Assembly: GCF_022538055.1 (NCBI RefSeq)
Contig: NZ_JAKZAM010000033.1
Location: 1 to 60,839 of the forward strand
Length of the DNA: 60,839 bases
Origin: Cognataquiflexum nitidum
GTDB lineage: Bacteria; Bacteroidota; Bacteroidia; Cytophagales; Cyclobacteriaceae
Reading direction: 5' to 3'
Shown: positions 53,128-60,839 of the stretch, piece after piece
How positions within the stretch are numbered: the first letter of the stretch is position 1
Layout of the letters: each line of letters begins with the position of its first letter
Notes under the pieces: model-generated
The model's input: the letters and a program-made list of their open reading frames with translations, nothing else
Database searches by the model: none
Told to the model about the DNA's origin: nothing
Position numbers and translations under genes: made by a program

Positions 53128-56100
53128 TCAATCCACCCTCTTACTCGTCTTCAGGTACGCCATCAGGTCCACGATTTCTTTTTCGGTCAAGTTGGAAAAT
53201 AAGCCCGGAGGCATCAGGGAAACAGGAGTCACTTCTTTGGATAGGATACTGGATTTGTTGATGATGACAGGTTCCTGACCGACCACCCGCAGCGTCAATT
53301 GCCTTTGTGTTTCATTGATCACATTGCCTGAATAGGTTCTACCATCACGGGTATTGATCACGACCATTTTGTAATCATCCTGGATCTCGGCACTTGGTTC
53401 CAAAACATTCAGTAGGATATATTCTGTATCGGCGCGGTTTGAACCTGTCAAATCCGGCCCAATCACACTTCCTTCACCAAACATCTTGTGGCAACTTCCA
53501 CAGGTATTTTGGAAAATTTTCTTTCCGGCTTTCAAATCAGCAGAAGAAAGAGAGGATGGATTAATCATCGCCCTATATTTTTTATAAGCTGCTTCATCAC
53601 TTGCAACCTGCTCGATTGGACCCCAAACTTCAATAAAACCACTTCCCACTACACGGAGTAATTGCCTCGCGACACCTGCCGGAACTTCACTTTTGGCAAT
53701 CCTTTTTTCCTTGATTTCTTTGGTCAACATGCCGCCATACCGTTGCCTGGAAGAAAGCGTCTGCATGGCTGCGAGTTTTTCCTCGGGATTGAATTTGGAG
53801 AAATTGTCGATCAGTAATTTACCCAATGCTTCATTGTCAAAAGCTGCAATGGATTTGATTGCATCAAGTTTCATTGCTGGTTCCTGCAATAGTTTTGGCA
53901 ACTCGGCCTGAAGTTCTTTTTGTTGTTGCGCGGTCAGCGTTTGAAGGGCTTTTTTCCTTTGATCGATGGGAGCATTTTTGTTTTTGAGCAAAGCAAAAGC
54001 CCTTTGTGTGGCCTCCGTATCCCCAAATAGACCGGATATTTCCTGAGCTAGTATCTTCGATTTTCCACTGGATTGTTGGAGTTTGTCCGATACGGTTTTC
54101 CAGTTTTGTGGGATTTTCAAGTCTGTACGTCCTTCCATTCCCGCCAACATGCCTGTCAAAAGATGCTCTGTGTTTGATCCTCCTTTTCCGATCAGTGCTA
54201 CCAATTTTTCCAATTCGTCCTCATCCACAGCCCTTCGGGCAATGTATTGGGTGACCAATGGGATTTTTGAGAAATTGGAAAGTGCCAAAAATCTGTCAGG
54301 ATTTTCCGCCATTAGGGGTTCAATGCTATACCAGATGAGTTTAGGCAGGTTGTGGTCATTGGCGTCTTCCCCATGTAGGACAAGATTACCAGCGATTTCC
54401 CATTTATCCGCTGTTGACATCCTTTGGATAGCAGATGCGAGATACAAACGGACAACAGGGGAGGGGTCATCTTTTGCCATTACCCTAAACTTGGAAACCG
54501 CCGCAGCAGACGGCTTCATGTTCTCGCAGAGTAATTGGATGGCCCAAGCCCGTACATGTGGGTCTTTGTCAGAGAGCGCTTGGACCAGTTGCTGTTCGGT
54601 AAATCCCCCTGTCAGGTGCAGAGACCACATTGCCCGTAATCTCCAATCGGGGTTTTTGTCTTTTTCGAAAATGGCTTTCAATTCCGCATTGGTAGTGGCT
54701 TGGAGCTTTCCGTTTACTTTCCTTTTGTGAAGGATTCCCCTGGCGCGTCTCGCATGCCAGTCACTTGGATTGGTTTGGAGGCTGACCAATTGCTTATCGC
54801 TCATTTTATTCAAATCAGAATACCTGCCTTCAAAGTCTTTTGCTAGGGATTTTTCAGGTGCAATCCTGAATATCCTGCCCGTCTCTTCATTCAAAACTTC
54901 CTTTCCGCAAATGTCCGCATCGTGCCAATCCAAGGCATAAAGTGCTCCGTCCGGTCCGATTTCCATGCTGAATCCAACCCATTGGGCATTGTTAGCTACC
55001 ATAAATTCATCACCGTGCTTTCCCTGATAGCCTGATCCTTTGGGAACCAAAATGTCAGAAAGTACCGCATGTTCATGGATATTGGCCATAAAAATCTTTC
55101 CCTGCTCTTCTTTTGGGAAGGCATCAGACTGGTAAACCCGCGCTCCGCCATGTGCTGAACGGTGGCTGTGGTCAGCGATGGTTTTGATGTCTTCATAGAC
55201 ATAAGGATTGAAATGCTGTCCTCCTTGTCGGTGGTAAATCCCGCCGGGAATCACGTGCCACAGGTGAGGAATCACGCAGGCGGTCATCAAAAGCTGCCCT
55301 TTGGCATCGTAGTCTATGCCCCAAGGATTGCTAAATCCATGTGCCACAACCTCGAATCGGTCTTTGACAGGATGGTAACGCCACACGCCACCGTTGATAT
55401 CAACGCCTTCTTTTTCCAGTAGGTCCTCAGGAAAGGCATCATTGTGGTAGTAGAGTTTTGCATCACCGTTAGGTTTGCGGATTTTGGAAGGAGTGGCAAA
55501 CCCCTGCAAGCCATACAGCCAACCATCCGGTCCCCAATGTAAACTGTTGAGTGTTTCGTGTCTATCGAGTATTCCCCAACCTGTGAGCAGGATTTCAATT
55601 TTGTCCGTATCGGCTTTGTCATCTCCATTTTTGTCAGGGATAAATAGCAAGTTGGGCGGAGCACCTACATAAACGCCGTCAAATCCCACAGCAATGGCTG
55701 CAGGAAAGGCCAATCCTTCAATAAAAACCTTTTTGCTGTCCGCGACACCATCGCCGTCAGTATCCTCCAAAATCAGAATGCGGCTGTCTCCCGAACTGGA
55801 AAAACCATATCCCCGGGATTCATAATCTTTGTTTTCTGCAATCCAAAGCCTGCCCCGATCATCCCAGCAAAATGCCATGGGTTGGGTCATCATCGGTTCG
55901 GATGCCCATACATTCACCTTAAATCCGGCTTTGACAGTCATCGCTTCCACTGCCTCCTGAGGGCTGAGAAACTTTGCCTCTCTTCCTTCCCTTTGTGCCA
56001 AGGCCCAAAGCTCAGTGGTATTGTACATGCCTTCTTTTCCTGAGAATTGTCCCCAAGTTTCAGTCATTTTCACATCATTGAGTTCGCCGGTATAGACGAC

Positions 56101-56964
56101 GAGCTGGTGCTTGAGCGTTTCAATTTTCCCCTTGGGAATAGCCCAATCTCCATCCCGGGTAAATGCAGGACCCAATCCCAACTGACCATCCACCCGCCAT
56201 TTGTTTGGATATCCTCTGTTTTCGGGATGGTCAAAAATCGCAACATTGGCCATGTCCTCCCGTCCTTCGACCTGCATGGCCACATTGACCCACATCGAAG
56301 GTTGGCCTTCAGCACTTTCATTTTTCTGGCGTGCAGCATTCACTATTTCACCTTTGATGCCTTCCTTCCATGGCATTCTTAGAAATAAACTCCCGTAATC
56401 ATATTTGCCGATCACGATATCTTTGATCGCTTCTCCTTTCCATTCCAGATCCAAAAAGTATTTTCCGCCCTCTTCTCTCATACTCCAGTTTTGGGTTTCT
56501 TCCATAACTGTTTCTCCAGCTTCATCCAATAGGTGGTAAACGGTCTGCCATTTTACTTCGGTACCTTCCTTTTCGACAATGTTGGAAGCGACTTTCTTCC
56601 AATAATCCCCCTGCGGATTGTGGAAATAATCCCGGTCGTTGACTCTTGTAAATCCCCAATACAATCCTGTTTGATGTTTGTGGTGTCCGGGGCTGTATTC
56701 TGTTAAGAGGCCTTTGTTGTCAGGTGCAACTATCGGATGTATATATGGTCTGAAATCATCCTTCGCATTTTGGACCAAAATCGGTTCGTTTTCTCCTTGT
56801 CGAAAAATAGAAATGGTTCCTTTTTCAAGATCTTCCTCCAACCTCAATGTCGTTGGTTCGGTAGATTCTGATAGATTGAATGTTTCAGTAGCATTTTTTT
56901 TGCAGCTAATGAAAAGAAGTAAAACAATAATAGCAAGCAGATTTTGGATGGATTGGGTTTTCAT
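53128..56964 (-). CDS. Large lipoprotein: DUF6807 - PVC-type propeller - HEAT - cytochrome c
   Basis: The 1278-residue lipoprotein (LLLFISC, Cys21) has several parts. Residues about 45-325 look like a DUF6807/PmoA-type domain (LLTEYSPGHHKHQTGLYWGF, YDYGSLFLRMPW). Next, VKAGFKVNVWASEPMMTQPMAF and WIAENKDYESRGYG open a PVC-type membrane-bound dehydrogenase propeller (to about 690). A helical HEAT-like region covers about 720-1100 (DPHVRAWAIQLLCEN). A cytochrome c domain closes the chain with CGSCH at 1155-1159 and Met1251 in SLMPPGLF as likely axial ligand. It may pass electrons from a sugar or alcohol oxidation to the respiratory chain. The DUF6807 fusion is notable. Confidence 0.88.
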   Translation of the reverse strand: MKTQSIQNLLAIIVLLLFISCKKNATETFNLSESTEPTTLRLEEDLEKGTISIFRQGENEPILVQNAKDDFRPYIHPIVAPDNKGLLTEYSPGHHKHQTGLYWGFTRVNDRDYFHNPQGDYWKKVASNIVEKEGTEVKWQTVYHLLDEAGETVMEETQNWSMREEGGKYFLDLEWKGEAIKDIVIGKYDYGSLFLRMPWKEGIKGEIVNAARQKNESAEGQPSMWVNVAMQVEGREDMANVAIFDHPENRGYPNKWRVDGQLGLGPAFTRDGDWAIPKGKIETLKHQLVVYTGELNDVKMTETWGQFSGKEGMYNTTELWALAQREGREAKFLSPQEAVEAMTVKAGFKVNVWASEPMMTQPMAFCWDDRGRLWIAENKDYESRGYGFSSSGDSRILILEDTDGDGVADSKKVFIEGLAFPAAIAVGFDGVYVGAPPNLLFIPDKNGDDKADTDKIEILLTGWGILDRHETLNSLHWGPDGWLYGLQGFATPSKIRKPNGDAKLYYHNDAFPEDLLEKEGVDINGGVWRYHPVKDRFEVVAHGFSNPWGIDYDAKGQLLMTACVIPHLWHVIPGGIYHRQGGQHFNPYVYEDIKTIADHSHRSAHGGARVYQSDAFPKEEQGKIFMANIHEHAVLSDILVPKGSGYQGKHGDEFMVANNAQWVGFSMEIGPDGALYALDWHDADICGKEVLNEETGRIFRIAPEKSLAKDFEGRYSDLNKMSDKQLVSLQTNPSDWHARRARGILHKRKVNGKLQATTNAELKAIFEKDKNPDWRLRAMWSLHLTGGFTEQQLVQALSDKDPHVRAWAIQLLCENMKPSAAAVSKFRVMAKDDPSPVVRLYLASAIQRMSTADKWEIAGNLVLHGEDANDHNLPKLIWYSIEPLMAENPDRFLALSNFSKIPLVTQYIARRAVDEDELEKLVALIGKGGSNTEHLLTGMLAGMEGRTDLKIPQNWKTVSDKLQQSSGKSKILAQEISGLFGDTEATQRAFALLKNKNAPIDQRKKALQTLTAQQQKELQAELPKLLQEPAMKLDAIKSIAAFDNEALGKLLIDNFSKFNPEEKLAAMQTLSSRQRYGGMLTKEIKEKRIAKSEVPAGVARQLLRVVGSGFIEVWGPIEQVASDEAAYKKYRAMINPSSLSSADLKAGKKIFQNTCGSCHKMFGEGSVIGPDLTGSNRADTEYILLNVLEPSAEIQDDYKMVVINTRDGRTYSGNVINETQRQLTLRVVGQEPVIINKSSILSKEVTPVSLMPPGLFSNLTEKEIVDLMAYLKTSKRVD

Positions 56965-57254
56965 GTTGGGTAATTTTTATTGATTTCGAAGGAAAATCCT
57001 GCATTTGCAATAGGATGAATTTCAAGTCTTTAATATAAGGATTGTTACCGAAAAACCTTATCTTAAAATTGAAGAAGGGATGGCATGGGTGACAATCAGC
57101 ATAATATTCAAACTCAAAGTTGTATTTCGATTTTCATTTTTTAGAATTAAATCAAAATCTATAAGGAAATTCCTGTTTCAGCCACTGAAATAAATTCCGG
57201 TCTTAGTTTATCCTTATTTTTTGTAGCTTGAAATTCCATTTAAAACCATCTACA

Positions 57255-60011
57255 ATGAATAGAATTTACTGCCTTTTGGTGTTGCTTTTTGCAATGCTGA
57301 TTCAGCCATTGCAGGCACAAAAAACCGATGAAGTTTACAACCAAAAAATCCGGGAATTTACCACAGACAAGCGCTTTCTTCCTGAATTCCTTTTGGACGT
57401 AGTCGATCATCCTACGATTCCTTCCCCGCTCAAACATTTTGGACATATCATCGGTGCGGAAGGACAGGTTCACCGCTCTTCTGAGATTTATGGGTATTAC
57501 CAAAAACTCGCGGACACTTCTCCTTTGGTGCATATGCAGGAGATGGGGAAAACCGAAGAGGGTAGGCCTTTTTTCCTTATCGTCATCGGCAATGAGGATG
57601 CAATCAAGCGCCTTGACCATTACAAAAGCCAGTTGGCAAAATTAGCGGATTCCCGAAAAACAAGTCCTGAACAGGCAGAGACCATCATTTTGGACAGCAA
57701 GCCTGTGTATTATGTCAGTGGCGGCATGCATGCCACCGAGATGGGTTCACCGGAGGCGCTGATGGAACTCGCGTACAGATTGGCAACTTCCCAATCTTCC
57801 GATATCAAAGATATCCGTGACAATGTGATCACTGTCATCAACCCCATTTCTGAACCTGATGGCTTGGACAAGCAGGTAGATTGGTACTATCGCTATTCCA
57901 AAGGCCGCAAAGAATTTGATGATGGGTTTCCAAGATCTTCTCCTTATTGGGCCAAATATGTCTTCCATGACAATAACAGGGATGGTTTGCAGGTTTCGCA
58001 GGAAATCACCAAATCCATTTTCAAGGGCTTTTTTGAGTTTCATCCAACGGTGATGCTTGACTTGCACGAGTCGGTTCCCTTGCTATACATTTCTACAGGA
58101 ACAGGTCCTTACAACGATTTTGTGGATCCGATTACTGTCAGCGAATGGCAGATCATGGCTAACCATGATGTGGCAAAAGTAGCTTCTGAAGGATTGCCTG
58201 GAGCGTTTACCTGGGCATTTTATGATGGTTGGTGGCCGGGTTATGGCATTTGGGTAGCGAACAATCACAATTCCAACGGCCGCTTTTATGAAACTTATGG
58301 CAATGCGGGAGCAGATACTTACCTGAGAGATTTGAGCAATGCGAGATTTGCCGGAGATCTTGTCACTTCCAAAGAATGGTACCGTCCGGACCCTGCCACA
58401 GGAAAAGTCTATTGGTCATTTAGAAACAACATCAACTATACCATGACCGGTGTCCTCGCTTCGCTGTCCTATGCCGCCAATAATGGTAAAATGCTGCTTC
58501 AGAATTTTTATAAAAAAGGATATAACAGTGTCGAAAAGGGGAAAACTGAAGGTGCAAAAGCTTTCACCATCGCCAAGGACCAACGAGACCCTGCCATGGT
58601 GGCTTACCTTGCGAAGCAGATGATGCTTCAGGGTATCGAAGTCCATGAGTCAGATAGTGATTATGTGGTGTTGTCAGAACAACCGTATAGAAATCTTGCA
58701 GTTTCACTTTTGACCCCTCAGGCATATCCCAAAGATGCCAAATATCCTCCTTATGATGCGATCGCTTGGACATTGCCTTACCTTTATGGCGTAAAGGTAG
58801 TATCCAAAGACAGCATCGATTTTGATATTTCTTCTCTCAAGTTGCTGACAGAAAATCCAAAATATGTAGGTAAAGTCGAAGGTCAGGGAAGTACCTATTT
58901 ATTGAAATATAAGGCACAAAATACCGTGCTTCCGGCCTTGTATGCCGTCAAAGCTGCCAACAAAAATGCTGAAATCACCATTCTTCCCAAGCAGACTGTT
59001 GTCGATGGAGATACTGTTTCGGCAGGGGCCATTTTGATCAAAAAAATCAATGCTGACCAAGCCAAAAAATTAGCTTCGGATTTTGGATTGGATCTGAAAT
59101 CAGGAGGTACCAATATCGCTGCTGCAGATCAGCAGGCTGTCAAATTGCCGAAAGTGGCCATCTACCATACTTGGTACAATACCCAAGATGAAGGTTGGTC
59201 GAGGTACACTTTCGAAGAAAGAGGAATTCCCTACACATCAATTGACAAAGACGATTTGAAAGCCGGCAATCTGAAATCCCGATTTGATGTCATTTTGATA
59301 CCAAGGGTAAATGGAAATGCCAAACGTTTTGTGCATGGAGTGGATAAAAAATTTGGACCGATGCCATATACCAAAACTGCAGAGTTTCCATCCCACGGCT
59401 TCCCTGATGCGACTAGTGATATGACCGGCGGCCCCGGATTTTTGGGAGTAGATAATTTGAAAAAGTTTGCTGAAGAAGGTGGATTGCTCATCACTCTGGA
59501 CAATACGAGCACCATCATGTCCGAGCTTGGTATCATTTCCGATTTGACTCCTGCCGATCAGGGAGCCTTATTTCACCCAGGTTCCATTGTCAATGCCAAA
59601 GCAAGGAATACAGGACATCCTGTTCTTTTTGGCTATTCGGAGACATTCTCCATCTTCCGTGGAAATGGGCCATTGCTACAGACTGACAAGTATAACCGTA
59701 ATATGATGCTGGTACAATATGGTAACAAGCCACTGAAAGATGAACTGGAATTTGAAGGTCCGATAATGGGTATGCCTGATAAGCCCAAGGTGGAGAAACC
59801 TGCCAAATCCGAAGCGAAAGATGCTCCTTATGTGGTTGCTGGTATGGTGAGAAATGAGGATAAAATCGTTGGTCACGGCGCTGTTTTTAATGTGCCTTTG
59901 GGCAATGGAAATGTCCTTGCCTTTACTTTCGATCCGCTTCACCGCTACCTCAACCATGCTGACGCACCGATGGTATGGAATGCCATCATCAATTGGGACA
60001 GGATGAGGTAA
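57255..60011 (+). CDS. M14-family zinc carboxypeptidase-like protein, secreted
   Basis: I start at ATG 57255 (MNRIYCLLVLLFAMLIQPLQAQ, a clear signal peptide), giving 918 residues; the frame extends to 57228. The M14 metallopeptidase domain lies in the N-terminal 400 residues: YYVSGGMHATEMGSPEALMEL carries the HxxE zinc pair and VMLDLHESVPLLYISTG the third His. The C-terminal half (from about 620) looks like a class I glutamine-amidotransferase-type fold (LPKVAIYHTWYNTQDEGWSR, FDVILIPRVNG, EEGGLLITLDNTS). This two-part layout is common in Bacteroidota secreted M14 proteins. It probably digests peptides in the periplasm; specificity unknown. Confidence 0.88.
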   Translation: MNRIYCLLVLLFAMLIQPLQAQKTDEVYNQKIREFTTDKRFLPEFLLDVVDHPTIPSPLKHFGHIIGAEGQVHRSSEIYGYYQKLADTSPLVHMQEMGKTEEGRPFFLIVIGNEDAIKRLDHYKSQLAKLADSRKTSPEQAETIILDSKPVYYVSGGMHATEMGSPEALMELAYRLATSQSSDIKDIRDNVITVINPISEPDGLDKQVDWYYRYSKGRKEFDDGFPRSSPYWAKYVFHDNNRDGLQVSQEITKSIFKGFFEFHPTVMLDLHESVPLLYISTGTGPYNDFVDPITVSEWQIMANHDVAKVASEGLPGAFTWAFYDGWWPGYGIWVANNHNSNGRFYETYGNAGADTYLRDLSNARFAGDLVTSKEWYRPDPATGKVYWSFRNNINYTMTGVLASLSYAANNGKMLLQNFYKKGYNSVEKGKTEGAKAFTIAKDQRDPAMVAYLAKQMMLQGIEVHESDSDYVVLSEQPYRNLAVSLLTPQAYPKDAKYPPYDAIAWTLPYLYGVKVVSKDSIDFDISSLKLLTENPKYVGKVEGQGSTYLLKYKAQNTVLPALYAVKAANKNAEITILPKQTVVDGDTVSAGAILIKKINADQAKKLASDFGLDLKSGGTNIAAADQQAVKLPKVAIYHTWYNTQDEGWSRYTFEERGIPYTSIDKDDLKAGNLKSRFDVILIPRVNGNAKRFVHGVDKKFGPMPYTKTAEFPSHGFPDATSDMTGGPGFLGVDNLKKFAEEGGLLITLDNTSTIMSELGIISDLTPADQGALFHPGSIVNAKARNTGHPVLFGYSETFSIFRGNGPLLQTDKYNRNMMLVQYGNKPLKDELEFEGPIMGMPDKPKVEKPAKSEAKDAPYVVAGMVRNEDKIVGHGAVFNVPLGNGNVLAFTFDPLHRYLNHADAPMVWNAIINWDRMR

Positions 60012-60034
60012 AAGTATTTTTGATTTATTGAATC

Positions 60035-60103
60035 CCGCAGATGTTCTGGGAATTTTGGGTACGTTTTTCCCCATTAAGTTTCAGGATATCTGCGGTATTT
60101 TTT
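60035..60103 (+). terminator. Terminator after the M14 gene
   Basis: Arms CCGCAGAT (60035-60042) and ATCTGCGG (60088-60095) pair perfectly across a long 45-nt loop, followed by TATTTTTTTG. It lies 23 bp past the stop. The large loop makes it less certain than a compact hairpin. Confidence 0.6.
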
Positions 60104-60239
60104 TGTTCAGGGAATTTTTGGTCTGGTATTTAGATATGGGGTTGGTAGATGGGATTCCTTTTTCACTTCAAATCCAAAGAATGTGTAACGCTTTCCATTC
60201 TGGTATTCTTTAAATTGAACAATACTAACCAAGCAAAAT

Positions 60240-60437
60240 ATGAAAGCATTAGGAATAATTTTAGCAATTATCGGAGCAATTGGTACACTTATGTTTGGAA
60301 TACAGGCAATGCAGGATTCTGAAAGTTTCAATTTGTTTGGGATGGACATTGCGGTAAGTACCGCCAATTGGACTCCTGTGATTATCAGTGTTGCCCTTTT
60401 GATTATTGGAGTAATCATGTCTAGAGGCAAGAATTAA
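60240..60437 (+). CDS. Small two-helix membrane protein
   Basis: The 65-residue product has two hydrophobic segments (LGIILAIIGAIGTLMFGIQAM, about 3-23, and WTPVIISVALLIIGVIMS, about 44-61) joined by a short polar loop. It ends with a positive tail (RGKN). The size and layout match uncharacterised small inner-membrane proteins common in Bacteroidota. A terminator follows the stop at once, which supports it as a real gene. Function unknown. Confidence 0.7.
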   Translation: MKALGIILAIIGAIGTLMFGIQAMQDSESFNLFGMDIAVSTANWTPVIISVALLIIGVIMSRGKN

Positions 60438-60449
60438 AGTTTTTGGTAG

Positions 60450-60482
60450 AACCCCATGGCAATTATTGGGGTTTCTATTTTT
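60450..60482 (+). terminator. Terminator after the small membrane protein gene
   Basis: Arms AACCCCA (60450-60456) and TGGGGTT (60467-60473) pair perfectly with a 10-nt loop and are followed by TCTATTTTTTA. Confidence 0.8.
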
Positions 60483-60514
60483 TATACCGTTTTTTAAACC
60501 CAGAACAGGTCAGG

Positions 60515-60565
60515 TGATTGTTTAATTATTAATATTCCAACTCTGTGGGATAGGAAAGATGTTAG
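60515..60565. repeat. 51-bp intergenic repeat, copy A
   Basis: This copy aligns without gaps to 60695-60745, with the shared frame ATTG-TT-AATTAT-AATAT...TGGGAT-GG..AG-TGTTAG. It is preceded and followed by GAACAGGTCA-type text (60503-60512 and 60571-60580). Confidence 0.65.
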
Positions 60566-60694
60566 ACCCGGAACAGGTCACATATTTATAGAAAATCATT
60601 GAATCAAATGTCGCCCGACCGGGAACCGGTCGAATGGTATTCGCTACGAATATTTTTTAATTCGACCCCTTCATTGTCGGAGTTTCTGATCGGT
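60566..60694. other. Spacer with AACAGGTC/ACCGGTCG motifs
   Basis: Between the two 51-bp copies lies a stretch with CCCGGAACAGGTC (60568-60580) and CCGACCGGGAACCGGTCG (60615-60632), the latter nearly palindromic. No coding frame is supported. Confidence 0.45.
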
Positions 60695-60745
60695 TGGTTG
60701 TTCAATTATAAATATCTCATCCCTTTGGGATGGGGGAGGTGTTAG
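60695..60745. repeat. 51-bp intergenic repeat, copy B
   Basis: Second copy; here CATCCCTTTGGGATG (60719-60732 region) forms a compact hairpin that is weaker in copy A. Such pieces are typical of dispersed intergenic elements in Bacteroidota. Confidence 0.65.
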
Positions 60746-60839
60746 TTTATACCATTGAGGCATGTCTCGTCCTGAAAATGGTTGACACTTTTGTTGTTTG
60801 AAATTAGTTATTGTTTCAATTTCTAAAGAGTTTCTATTA
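60746..60839. other. Right window edge, no gene recognised
   Basis: This A+T-rich tail contains CCTGAAAATGGTTGACAC (60771-60788), which could be the start of an insertion-sequence end running out of the window, but nothing inside the window confirms it. Confidence 0.3.

Noticed and set aside
54083..54730. 215-codon plus-strand frame
   Set aside because: It is antisense inside the HEAT region of the heme lipoprotein and shows no domain of its own.
60771..60839. Possible insertion-sequence left end
   Set aside because: Only a resemblance to known IS-adjacent text; no transposase or opposite end is inside the window, so no mobile element is annotated.

Overview
The window looks like chromosomal DNA of a polysaccharide-degrading member of the Bacteroidota, most likely a Cytophagales/Cyclobacteriaceae relative (Algoriphagus-like). 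The evidence is a SusC/SusD pair driven by an ECF sigma/FecR switch, many Bacteroidota-type lipoproteins, TAnnTTTG-type promoter boxes, three sulfatases, PVC-type heme-binding and secreted FAD proteins, and intergenic heptamer repeats. The genus is an inference from overall style. No rRNA, tRNA, CRISPR array, integrase or intact transposase was seen.

Layout. (1) 0.3-2.4 kb: a BlaI/BlaR1 repressor-protease pair with a dyad operator over its promoter. (2) 2.4-5.7 kb, minus strand: GH67 alpha-glucuronidase and GH10 xylanase. (3) 5.8-7.3 kb, minus: a CrtI-like FAD oxidoreductase. (4) 7.7-14.3 kb, minus: a three-gene signalling operon made of a soluble kinase with nine PAS and two GAF modules, a single-domain receiver, and a REC-PAS protein ending in a kinase-less histidine box. 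(5) 15.0-19.6 kb: a xylose operon (SSS symporter, xylulokinase, xylose isomerase). (6) 19.7-20.8 kb: two tandem 545-bp noncoding repeats. (7) 20.9-25.6 kb: a GH43 lipoprotein (minus) and two sulfatases (plus), then the stub of a dead lipoprotein gene. (8) 26.0-46.9 kb: ECF sigma, FecR, SusC, SusD, four paralogous secreted FAD oxidoreductases, a DUF1080 lipoprotein, a GH144-type glucanase candidate and a GH3 beta-glucosidase. (9) 47.3-50.2 kb: a sulfatase and a CE15-type glucuronoyl esterase. (10) 50.5-60.4 kb: a class V aminotransferase, a rhodanese lipoprotein, an unknown secreted protein, a very large DUF6807/PVC-type/HEAT/cytochrome c lipoprotein, an M14 metallopeptidase and a small membrane protein.

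How the genes may work together. GH10, GH67, CE15 and GH43 form a plausible glucuronoxylan set: the esterase cuts glucuronate-lignin esters, GH67 removes methyl-glucuronate, and GH10/GH43 yield xylo-oligosaccharides and xylose. The SSS-XylB-XylA operon would then take xylose to xylulose-5-phosphate. The SusCD locus is different: its hydrolases are outnumbered by secreted FAD oxidoreductases and it carries a DUF1080 (3-keto-glycoside hydrolase/lyase type) protein. I propose that it oxidises glycosides in the periplasm before cleaving them, with GH144/GH3 supplying beta-glucan-derived sugars. This is the most interesting candidate for an undescribed system here, and it is inference from gene content only.

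The FAD block also carries traces of its own history: two matching relics of the 3' end of another gene, each followed by a matching terminator, lie behind the two middle paralogs, and the fourth paralog starts inside a heptamer microsatellite.
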